Shown here one piece after another: positions 49,201 through 61,009 of a stretch of 64,000 nt of DNA. Made by a program: the position numbers and the translations under genes. Source of the DNA: Calliopsis andreniformis (Eukaryota > Arthropoda > Insecta > Hymenoptera > Andrenidae); contig NW_027480482.1 in NCBI RefSeq assembly GCF_051401765.1, positions 1,302,001 through 1,366,000 on the forward strand. Reading direction: 5' to 3'. Within the stretch, counting starts at the first letter, position 1. The number at the start of each line of letters is the position of its first letter. Below the pieces are notes generated by a model that did no database searches, was not told the DNA's origin, and was given only the letters and a program-made list of their open reading frames with translations.

Positions 49201-52200
49201 ATTGAGGATTGAGGATTGAGGATTGAGGATTGAGGATTGAAGATTGAGTATTGAGGTTTGAAGATTGAGGATTGAGGATTGAGGATTGAGGATTAAAGAT
49301 TGAGGATTGAGGATTGAGGATTGAGGATTGAGGATTGAGGATTGAAGATTGAATATTGATGATTGAAGATTGAGGATTGAGGATTGAGGGTTGTGGATTG
49401 AGGACAAGGACTGAGGGTTGAATATTGATGTTTGAGGTCTGAGGGTTGAGGATTGAGCATTGAGAATTGAGGATTGAGGATTGAGGATTGAAGATTGAGG
49501 ATTGGGTATTGAGGATTGAAGAATGAGGATTGAAGATTGAGGATTGGGTATTGAGGATTGAAGAATGAGGATTGAGGATTGAGGATTGAGGATTGCGGAT
49601 TGAAGACTGAGGATTGAGGATTGAGGATTGAGTGTTGAATATTGAGTATTGAGGATTGAATATAGAGGATTGAGGATTGAGGGTTGAGGATTGAGGACGA
49701 GGATTGAAGGTTGAGGATTGAGGTTTGAGGATTGAGGATTGAGGTCTGAGGACTGAGGACTGAGGATTGAGGATTGAGAATAGAGGATTTAGGATTGAGA
49801 ATTGAAGATTGAGGATTGGGTATTGAGGATTGAAGAATGAGCATTGAGGATTGAGGATTGAGGATTGCGGATTGAAGATTGAGGATTGGGTATTGAGGTT
49901 TGAGGGACGAGAATTGAGGATTGAGGCTTGAGGACTGAGGGTTGACGATTGAGTATTGGAGATTGAGGATTGATTACTGAGGATTGAGGATTGAGGATTG
50001 AGGATTGAGGATTGAGGATTGAGGATTGAGGATTGAGGATTCAGTATTGAGGATTGAAGATTGAGAATTGAGGATTCAGGATTGAACATTGAGCACTGAG
50101 CGTTCAGGGTTGAGTGTTGAGAATTGATGTTTGTGGATAGAGATTTGAAGATTGCAGATTGAGTATTGAGTATTGAAAACTGTGGGTTGAGGATATGCTA
50201 TTGGGGATTGAGGATTGACAACTGACTGCTGAGGACTGAGGGCTGAAGATTGAGGATGCAGGATTCAGGATTCAGAATTGAGGTTTGAGGACTGAGGAAT
50301 GAGGATTGAGGGTTGAGAATTGAGGATTGAGGATTGAGGATTGAAGATTGAGGATTGGGTATTGAGGATTGAAGAATGAGGATTGAGGATTGAGGATTGA
50401 GGATTGAGGATTGAGGATTGAGGATTGAGGATTGAGGATTGAGGATTGAGGATTGAGTATTGAAGATTGAGGATTTGGGACTGAGGATTGAAGATTGAGG
50501 ATTGATGATTGAGGATTGAGGATTGAGGATTGAGGTTTGAGGATTGGGGATTGAAGATTGAGGATTGGGTATTGAGGATTGAAGGATGAGGGTTGAGGAT
50601 TGAAATCTGTGAATTGAGGATATTCTATTGAGGATTGAGGATTGACAATTGATTTTTGAGGACTGAGGGCTGAAGATTGAGGATTCAGGATTGAGGACTC
50701 GGGATTGAGGTTTGAGGACTGAGGATTGAGGATTGAGGATTGAGGATTGCGGATTGAAGATTGAGGATTGAGGATTGAGGACTGAGTATTGATTACTGTG
50801 GATTGAGGTTTGGGGAATGAGGATTGAGGTTTGAGGACTGAGGAATGAGGATTGAGGGTTGAGAATTGAGGATTGAGGATTGAGGATTGAAGATTGAGGA
50901 TTGGGTGTTGAGGATTGAAAAATGAGGGTTGAGGATTGAGGATTGAGGATTGAGGATTGAGGATTGAGGATTGAGGATTGAGGATTGAGGATTGAAGATT
51001 GAGGATTGGGTATTGAGGATTGAAGAATGAGGATTGGGGATTGAGGATTGAGGATTGAGGATGGAGGATTGAGGATTGAAGAATGAGGATTGAGGATTGA
51101 GGATAGAGGACTGAGGATTGAAGATTGAGTATTGAGGACTGAGGACTGAGGATTGACGATTGAGAATAGAGGATTTAGGTTTGAGAATTGAAGATTTAGG
51201 ATTGGGTATTGAGGATTGAAGAATGAGGATTGAGGATTGGGTATAGAGGATTGAAGAATGAGGATTGAGGATTGAGGATTGAGGACTGAGGATTGAAGAT
51301 TGAGGGTTGAGGATTGAAGAATGAGGATTGAGGATTGAGGATTGAGGATTGAGGATTGAGGATTGAATATTGATGATTGAAGATTGAGGATTGAGGATTG
51401 AGGGTTTTGGATTGAGGACAAGGACTGAGGGTTGAATATTGATGTTTGAGGTCTGAGGATTGAGGATTGAGGATTGAGGATTGAGGATTGAGGATTGAGG
51501 ATTGAGGATTGAATATTGAGTATTAAGGATTGAAGATTGAGGATTGAGGATTGAGGATTGATTATTGAGGATTGAGGATTGAAGATTGAGTATTGGGGAA
51601 TGAGGATTGACATTTGAGGTTTGAGTATTGAGGATTGAGAATTGAGGATTGATTATTGAAGATTGAGTATTGAGGATTGAAGATTGTGGATTGAGGATTG
51701 AGGATTGAGGATGAGGGCTGAGGGTTCAGGATTGAGGTTTCAGGACTGAGGACTGAGGATTGAGAATTGCGAATACAGGATTGAGGATTGAGGATTGAAG
51801 ATTGAGGATTGGGTATTGAGGATTGAAGAATGAGGATTGAGGATTGAGGATTGAGGATTGAGGATTGAAGATTCAGGATTGAGGATTGAGAGTTGAGGAT
51901 TGAATACTGAGTATTGAGGATTGAAGATAGAGGATTGAGGATTGAGTGTTGAGGATTGAGGACGAGGACTGACGGTGGAGGATTGAGGTTTGAGGATTGA
52001 GGATTCAGGATTGAGGACTGAGGATTGAGGATTGAGGATTGAGGATTGAGGATTGAGGATTGAAGATTGAGGATTGGGTATTGAGTATTGAACATTGAGG
52101 ATTGAGGGTTGAGTATTGAGGATTGAGGATTGAGGATTGAAGATTGAATATTGATGATTGAAGGTTGAGGTTCGAGGATTGAGGGTTGTGGATTGAGGAC

Positions 52201-52560
52201 GAGGACTGAGGGTTGAGTATTGATGTTTGAGATCTGTGGATTGAGGATTGAGGATTGAGAATTGAGGAATGAGGATTGAGGGTTGAAGATTGAGGATTGT
52301 GTGTTGAGGATTGAAGAATGAGTATTGAGGATTGAGGATTGAGGATTGAGGATTGAAGATTGAGTATTGAGGATTGAGGATTGAGGATTGAGGATTGAGG
52401 ATTGAGGATTGAGGATTGAGGATTGAGGATTGAGGATTGCGGATCGAGGATTGAAGATTGAGGATTGAGGATTGAGGATTGAGGATTGAGGATTGAAGAT
52501 TCAGTATTGAGGGTTGAATGTTGAGAATTGAGGATTGAGGATTGAGCATTGAAGACTGAG
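49201..52560. repeat. Displaced copy of the alpha-zeta-P-M region
   Basis: Alpha 50192, zeta 50619, P 51560 and M 51707 correspond to 17104, 17538 or 19340, 20281 and 20428. From zeta onward the offset to the second copy at 19340 is a constant 31,279 bp. The unit is single here and double at 17.4-21 kb. Confidence 0.8.
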
Positions 52561-55500
52561 TATTGAGGATTGAAGGTTGAGGATTGTGGATTGAGGGTTG
52601 AGAATTGAGTATTGAATATTGAGGATTGTGGACTGGGGGTTGAGGGTTGAGTGATGAGAATTGATGTTTGTGTATAGAGATTTGAAGATTGCAGATTGAG
52701 TATTGAGTAATGAAATCTGTGAATTGATGATATTCTATTTAGGATTGAGGATTGACAACTGATTGTTGAGGAGTGAGGGCTGTAGATTGAGGATTCAGGA
52801 TTGAGGAATAAGGATTGAGGTTTGAGGACTGAGGATTGAGGATTGAGGATTGAGGATTGAGGATTGAGGATTGAAGATTGAGGATTGAGGATTGATGGTT
52901 GTGGATTGAGGACGAGGACTCAGGGATGAGTATTGATGTTTGAGTTCTGAGGATTGAGGATTGAGGATTGAGAATTGAAGATTGAGGGTTGAGGATTGAA
53001 GATTGTGGATTGGGTATTGAGGATTGAAGGATGGGGATTGAGGATTGAGGATTGAGGATTGAGGATTGAAGATTGAGTATTAGGGATTCAAGATTGAGGA
53101 TTGAGGATTGAGTATTGAATATTGAGGATTTGGGACAGAGGATTGAAGATTGAGGATTGATGATTGAAGATTGAGTATTGAGGATTGAAGGTTGACGGTT
53201 GAGGATTGAGGATTGAGGATTGAGGATTGAGGATTGAGGATTGAGGATTGAAGATTGAGGATTGAAGATTGAGTATTGAGGATTGAAGATTGAGGATTGA
53301 GGATTGCGGATTTAGGATTGAGGATTGAAGATTGAGGATTGGGGACAGAGTGCTGAGAGTAGACTGATGAGAATTGATGTTTGTGGATAGAGATTTGAAG
53401 ATTGCAGATTGAGTATTGAGTAATGAAAACTGTGAGTTGATGATATTCTATTGAGGATTGAGGATTGGCAACTGATTGTTGAGGAGTGAGGGCTGAAGAT
53501 TGAGGATTCAGGATTGAGAATTAAGGATTGAGGTTTGAGGACTTAGGATTGAGGATTGAGGATTGAGGATTGAGGTTTGAGGATTGAAGATTGAAGATTG
53601 AGGATTGAGTGTTGTGGATTGAGGACGTGGACTCAGGGTTGAGTATTGATGTTTGAGTTCTGAGGATTGAGGATTGAGGATTGAGAATTGAGGATTGAGG
53701 ATGGAGGATTGAAGATTGAGGATTGGGTATTGAGGATTGAAGAATGAGGATTGAGGATTGAGGATTGCGGATTGAGGATTGAGGATTGAAGATTGAGAAT
53801 TGAGGATTGAAGATTGAGGATTGAGGATTGAGTATTGAAGATTCCGGATTTGGGACAGAGGATTGAAGATTGAGGATTGATGATTGAGGATTGAGGATTG
53901 AGGATTGTGGATTGAGGATTGAGGATTGAAGATTGAGGATTGGGTATTGAGGATTGAAGAATGAGGACTGAGGATAGAAATCCGTGAATTGAGGATATTC
54001 TATTGAGGATTGAAGATTGACAATTGATTTTTGAGGACTGAGGGCTGAAGATTGAGGATTCAGGATTGCGGATTCGGGATTGAGGTTTGAGGACTGAGGA
54101 TTGAGGGTTGAGGATTGAGGATTGAGGATTGAGGATTGAAGATTGAGTATTGAGGATTGAGGATTGAGGATTGAGGATTGTAGGTTGAGGATTGGGTATT
54201 GAGGATTGAACATTGTGGATTCAGGATTGAGTATTGAGGATTGAGGATTGAGGATTGAAGATTGAATATTGATGATAGAAGATTGAGGATCGAGGATTGA
54301 GGGTTGTGGATTGAGGACGGGGACTGAGGGTTGAGTATTGATGTTTGAGGTCTGAGGATTGAGGATTGAGGATTGAGAATTGAGGATTGAGGATTGAGGA
54401 TTGAGGATTGAAGATTGAGGATTGTGTATTGAGGATTGAAGAATGAGGATTGAGGATTGAGGATTCGGGATTGAGCATTGAAGATTGAGTATTGAGGATT
54501 GAAGATTGAGGATTGCGGATTGTGGATTGAGGATGGTGGATTGAGGATTGAGGATTGAAGATTGAGTATTGAGGGTTGCAGATTGCGGATTGAGGATTAA
54601 GGATTGAGGATTGAGGATGAGGGCTGAGGGTTGAGGATTGAGGTTTGAGGACTGAGGACTGAGGATTGAGGATTGAGGATTGAAGGTTGAGGATTGTGGA
54701 TTGAGGGTTGAGAATTGAGTATTGAATATTGAGGATTGTGGACTGGGGGTTGAGGGTTGAGTGATGAGAATTGATGTTTGTGTATAGAGATTTGAAGATT
54801 GCAGATTGAGTATTGAGTAATGAAATCTGTGAATTGATGATATTCTATTGAGGATTGAGGATTGACAACTGATTGTTGAGGAGTGAGTGCTGTAGATTGA
54901 GGATTCAGGATTGAGGAATAAGGATTGAGGTTTGAGGACTGAGGATTGAGGATTGAGGATTGAGGATTGAGGATTGAGGATTGAAGATTGAGGATTGAGG
55001 ATTGATGGTTGTGGATTGAGGACGAGGACTCAGGGATGAGTATTGATGTTTGAGTTCTGAGGATTGCGGATTTAGGATTGAGGATTGAAGATTGAGGATT
55101 GGGGACAGAGTGCTGAGGGTAGACTGATGAGAATTGATGTTTGTGGATAGAGATTTGAAGATTGCAGATTGAGTATTGAGTAATGAAAACTGTGAGTTGA
55201 TGATATTCTATTGAGGATTGAGGATTGGCAACTGATTGTTGAGGAGTGAGGGCTGAAGATTGAGGATTCAGGATTGAGAATTAAGGATTGAGGTTTGAGG
55301 ACTTAGGCTTGAGGATTGAGGATTGAGGATTGAGGTTTGAGGATTGAAGATTGAAGATTGAGGATTGAGTGTTGTGGATTGAGGACGTGGACTCAGGGTT
55401 GAGTATTGATGTTTGAGTTCTGAGGATTGAGGATTGAGGATTGAGAATTGAGGATTGAGGATGGAGGATTGAAGATTGAGGATTGGGTATTGAGGATTGA

Positions 55501-56560
55501 AGAATGAGGATTGAGGATTGAGGATTGCGGATTGAGGATTGAGGATTGAAGATTGAGAATTGAGGATTGAAGATTGAGGATTGAGGATTGAGTATTGAAG
55601 ATTCAGGATTTGGGACAGAGGATTGAAGATTGAGGATTGATGATTGAGGATTGAGGATTGAGGATTGTGGATTGAGGATTGAGGATTGAAGATTGAGGAT
55701 TGGGTATTGAGGATTGAAGAATGAGGACTGAGGATAGAAATCCGTGAATTGAGGATATTCTATTGAGGATTGAAGATTGACAATTGATTTTTGAGGACTG
55801 AGGGCTGAAGATTGAGGATTCAGGATTGCGGATTCGGGATTGAGGTTTGAGGACTGAGGATTGAGGGTTGAGGATTGAGGATTGAGGATTGAGGATTGAA
55901 GATTGAGTATTGAGGATTGAGGATTGAGGATTGAGGATTGAAGGTTGAGGATTGGGTATTGAGGATTGAACATTGTGGATTCAGGATTGAGTATTGAGGA
56001 TTGAGGATTGAGGATTGAAGATTGAATATTGATGATAGAAGATTGAGGATCGAGGATTGAGGGTTGTGGATTGAGGACGGGGACTGAGGGTTGAGTATTG
56101 ATGTTTGAGGTCTGACGATTGAGGATTGAGGATTGAGAATTGAGGATTGAGGATTGAGGATTGAGGATTGAAGATTGAGGATTGTGTGTTGAGGATTGAA
56201 GAATGAGGATTGAGGATTGAGGATTCGGGATTGAGCATTGAAGATTGAGTATTGAGGATTGAAGATTGAGGATTGCGGATTGTGGATTGAGGATGGTGGA
56301 TTGAGGATTGAGGATTGAAGATTGAGTATTGAGGGTTGCAGATTGCGGATTGAGGATTAAGGATTGAGGATTGAGGATGAGGGCTGAGGGTTGAGGATTG
56401 AGGTTTGAGGACTGAGGACTGAGGATTGAGGATTGAGGATTGAAGGTTGAGTATTGAGGATTGAGGATTGAGGATTGAGGATTGAGGATTGAGGATTGAG
56501 GATTGAGGATTGAGGATTGAAGATTGAGTATTGAGGTTTGAAGATTGAGGATTGAGGATT
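52561..56560. repeat. Displaced beta-gamma-delta doublet with a 476-bp deletion
   Basis: The order is beta 52729, gamma 53442, delta 53994, beta 54839, gamma 55202, delta 55754. Unit spacing is 1,760 bp, exactly 476 bp (68 heptamers) less than the 2,236 bp of 21.0-25.2 kb. The missing part lies between the second beta and gamma: GAGTTCT is followed at about 55.06 kb directly by GCGGATT-TAGGATT. Every other direct beta-gamma interval is 713 bp or more, so the deletion is the derived state. Confidence 0.83.
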
Positions 56561-56877
56561 GAGGATTGAGGATTGAGGATTGAAGGTTGAGGATTGGGTA
56601 TTGAGGATTGAACATTGTGGATTCAGGATTGAGTATTGAGGATTGAGGATTGAGGATTGAAGATTGAATATTGATGATAGAAGATTGAGGATCGAGGATT
56701 GAGGGTTGTGGATTGAGGACGGGGACTGAGGGTTGAGTATTGATGTTTGAGGTCTGACGATTGAGGATTGAGGATTGAGAATTGAGGATTGAGGATTGAA
56801 GAATGAGGATTGAAGATTGAGGATTGGGTATTGAGGATTGAAGAATGAGGATTGAGGATTGAGGATTGAGGATTGCG

Positions 56878-59800
56878 GATTGAAGACTGAGGATTGAGGA
56901 TTGAGGATTGAGTGTTGAATATTGAGTATTGAGGATTGAATATAGAGGATTGAGGATTGAGGGTTGAGGATTGAGGACGAGGATTGAAGGTTGAGGATTG
57001 AGGTTTGAGGATTGAGGATTGAGGTCTGAGGACTGAGGACTGAGGATTGAGGATTGAGAATAGAGGATTTAGGATTGAGAATTGAAGATTGAGGATTGGG
57101 TATTGAGGATTGAAGAATGAGCATTGAGGATTGAGGATTGAGGATTGAAGATTGAGTATTGAGGGTTGCAGTTTGCGGATTGAGGATTAAGGATTGAGGA
57201 TTGAGGATGAGGGCTGAGGGTTGAGGATTGAGGTTTGAGGACTGAGGACTGAGGATTGAGGATTGAGGATTGAAGGTTGAGTATTGAGGATTCAGGATTG
57301 AGGACTCGGGATTGAGGTTTGAGGACTGAGGATTGAGGATTGAGGATTGAGGATTGCGGATTGAAGATTGAGGATTGAGGATTGAGGACTGAGTATTGAT
57401 TACTGTGGATTGAGGTTTGGGGAATGAGGATTGAGGTTTGAGGACTGAGGAATGAGGATTGAGGGTTGAGAATTGAGGATTGAGGATTGAGGATTGAAGA
57501 TTGAGGATTGGGTGTTGAGGATTGAAGAATGAGGGTTGAGGATTGAGGATTGAGGATTGAGGATTGAGGATTGAGGATTGAGGATTGAGGATTGAAGATT
57601 GAGGATTGGGTATTGAGGATTGAAGAATGAGGATTGAGGATTGAGGATTGAGGATTGAGGATGGAGGATTGAGGATTGAAGAATGAGGATTGAGGATTGA
57701 GGATAGAGGACTGAGGATTGAAGATTGAGTATTGAGGACTGAGGACTGAGGATTGACGATTGAGAATAGAGGATTTAGGTTTGAGAATTGAAGATTTAGG
57801 ATTGGGTATTGAGGATTGAAGAATGAGGATTGAGGATTGGGTATAGAGGATTGAAGAATGAGGATTGAGGATTGAGGATTGAGGACTGAGGATTGAAGAT
57901 TGAGGGTTGAGGATTGAAGAATGAGGATTGAGGATTGAGGATTGAGGGTTGACGATTGAAGATTGAATATTGATGATTGAAGGTTGAGGATCGAGGATTG
58001 TGGGTTGTGGATTGAGGACGAGGACTGAGGGTTGAGTATTGATGTTTGAGGTCTGAGGATTGAGGATTGAGGATTGAGGATTGAGACTTGAGGATTGAGG
58101 ATTGAGGATTGAAGATTGAGGATTGGGTATTGAGGATTGAAGAATGAGGATTGAGGATTGAGGATAGAGGACTGAGTATTGAAGATTGAGTATTGAGGAT
58201 TGAAGATTGAGGATTGAGGATTGAGTATTGAAGATTGAGGATTTGGGACTGAGGATTGAAGATTGAGGATTGATGATTGAGGATTGAGGATTGAGGATTG
58301 AGGATTGAGGATTGAGGATTGAAGATTGAGGATTGGGTATTGAGGATTGAAGAATGAGGGTTGATGATTGAAATCTGTGAGTTGAGGATATTCTATTGAT
58401 GATTGAGGATTGACAATTGATTTTTGAGGAATGAGGGCTGAAGATTGAGGATTCAGGATTGAGGACTCGGGATTGAGGTTTGAGGACTGAGGATTGAGGA
58501 TTGAGGATTGAGGATTGAGGATTGAGGATTGAAGATTGAGGATTGGGTATTGAGTATTGAACATTGAGGATTGAGGGTTGAGTATTGAGGATTGAGGATT
58601 GAGGATTGAAGATTGAATATTGATGATTGAAGGTTGAGGTTCGAGGATTGAGGGTTGTGGATTGAGGACGAGGACTGAGGGTTGAGTATTGATGTTTGAG
58701 ATCTGTGGATTGAGGATTGAGGATTGAGAATTGAGGAATGAGGATTGAGGGTTGAAGATTGAGGATTGGGTGTTGAGGATTGAAGAATGAGTATTGAGGA
58801 TTGAGGATTGAGGATTGAGGATTGAAGATTGAGTATTGAGGATTGAGGATTGAGGATTGAGGATTGAGGATTGAGGATTGAGGATTGAGGATTGAGGATT
58901 GAGGATTGCGGATCGAGGATTGAAGATTGAGGATTGAGGATTGAGGATTGAGGATTGAGGATTGAAGATTCAGTATTGAGGGCTGAATGTTGAGAATTGA
59001 GGATTGAGGATTGAGCATTGAAGACTGAGTATTGAGGATTGAAGGTTGAGGATTGTGGATTGAGGGTTGAGAATTGAGTATTGAATATTGAGGATTGTGG
59101 ACTGGGGGTTGAGGGTTGAGTGATGAGAATTGATGTTTGTGTATAGAGATTTGAAGATTGCAGATTGAGTATTGAGTAATGAAATCTGTGAATTGATGAT
59201 ATTCTATTGAGGATTGAGGATTGACAACTGATTGTTGAGGAGTGAGGGCTGTAGATTGAGGATTCAGGATTGAGGAATAAGGATTGAGGTTTGAGGACTG
59301 AGGATTGAGGATTGAGGATTGAGGATTGAGGATTGAGGATTGAAGATTGAGGATTGAGGATTGATGGTTGTGGATTGAGGACGAGGACTCAGGGATGAGT
59401 ATTGATGTTTGAGTTCTGAGGATTGAGGATTGAGGATTGAGAATTGAGGATTGAGGGTTGAGGATTGAAGATTGTGGATTGGGTATTGAGGATTGAAGGA
59501 TGGGGATTGAGGATTGAGGATTGAGGATTGAGGATTGAAGATTGAGTATTGGGGATTCAAGATTGAGGATTGAGGATTGAGTATTGAATATTGAGGATTT
59601 GGGACAGAGGATTGAAGATTGAGGATTGATGATTGAGGATTGGGTATTGAGGATTGAAGAATGAGGATTGAGGATTGAGGATTGAGGATTGAGGATTGAA
59701 GATTGAGTATTGAGGATTGAAGGTTGACGGTTGAGGATTGAGGATTGAGGATTGAGGATTGAGGATTGAGGATTGAGGATTGAAGATTGAGTATTGAGTA

Positions 59801-60789
59801 TTGAGGATTGAAGATTGATGATTGAGGATTGAGGATTGAGGATTGAGGATTGAGCATTGAAGATTGAGGATTGAAGATTGAGTATTGAGGATTGAAGATT
59901 GAGGATTGAGGATTGCGGATTTAGGATTGAGGATTGAAGATTGAGGATTGGGGACAGAGTGCTGAGGGTAGACTGATGAGAATTGATGTTTGTGGATAGA
60001 GATTTGAAGATTGCAGATTGAGTATTGAGTAATGAAAACTGTGAGTTGATGATATTCTATTGAGGATTGAGGATTGGCAACTGATTGTTGAGGAGTGAGG
60101 GCTGAAGATTGAGGATTCAGGATTGAGAATTAAGGATTGAGGTTTGAGGACTTAGGATTGAGGATTGAGGATTGAGGATTGAGGTTTGAGGATTGAAGAT
60201 TGAAGATTGAGGATTGAGTGTTGTGGATTGAGGACGTGGACTCAGGGTTGAGTATTGATGTTTGAGTTCTGAGGATTGAGGATTGAGGATTGAGAATTGA
60301 GGATTGAGGATGGAGGATTGAAGATTGAATATTGATGATTGAAGATTGAGGATTGAGGATTGAGGGTTGTGGATTGAGGACAAGGACTGAGGGTTGAATA
60401 TTGATGTTTGAGGTCTGAGGGTTGAGGATTGAGCATTGAGAATTGAGGATTGAGGATTGAGGATTGAAGATTGAGGATTGGGTATTGAGGATTGAAGAAT
60501 GAGGATTGAAGATTGAGGATTGGGTATTGAGGATTGAAGAATGAGGATTGAGGATTGAGGATTGAGGATTGCGGATTGAAGACTGAGGATTGAGGATTGT
60601 GGATTGAGTGTTGAATATTGAGTATTGAGGATTGAATATAGAGGATTGAGGATTGAGGGTTGAGGATTGAGGACGAGGATTGAAGGTTGAGGATTGAGGT
60701 TTGAGGATTGAGGATTGAGGTCTGAGGACTGAGGACTGAGGATTGAGGATTGAGAATAGAGGATTTAGGATTGAGGATTGAAGATTGAG
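56878..60789. repeat. 3,912-bp-period repeat, copy 1
   Basis: It carries the pre-alpha-like stretch, a 57.3-57.95 kb block related to 28.07-28.9 kb, a fusion near 57.95 kb, epsilon (58387), beta (59198) and gamma (60051). Epsilon and beta both have partners exactly 3,912 bp later. Gamma's partner is 3,905 bp later, so copy 1 has one more heptamer between beta and gamma (GAGTATT doubled near 59.79 kb). Confidence 0.84.
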
Positions 60790-61009
60790 GATTGAAGACT
60801 GAGGATTGAGGATTGTGGATTGAGTGTTGAATATTGAGTATTGAGGATTGAATATAGAGGATTGAGGATTGAGGGTTGAGGATTGAGGACGAGGATTGAA
60901 GGTTGAGGATTGAGGTTTGAGGATTGAGGATTGAGGTCTGAGGACTGAGGACTGAGGATTGAGGATTGAGAATAGAGGATTTAGGATTGAGAATTGAAGA
61001 TTGAGGATT
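60578..61009. repeat. 216-bp tandem duplication at the 3,912-bp junction
   Basis: Units 60578-60793 and 60794-61009 both start GAAGACT and carry the same GAATATT, GAATATA and GACGAGG series. The period of 216 bp is 30 heptamers plus one 6-bp unit. The - strand frame across it repeats the same 72 residues. The boundary coincides within a few bases with the junction between the two 3,912-bp copies, so it may be the overlap left by that duplication. Confidence 0.82.
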
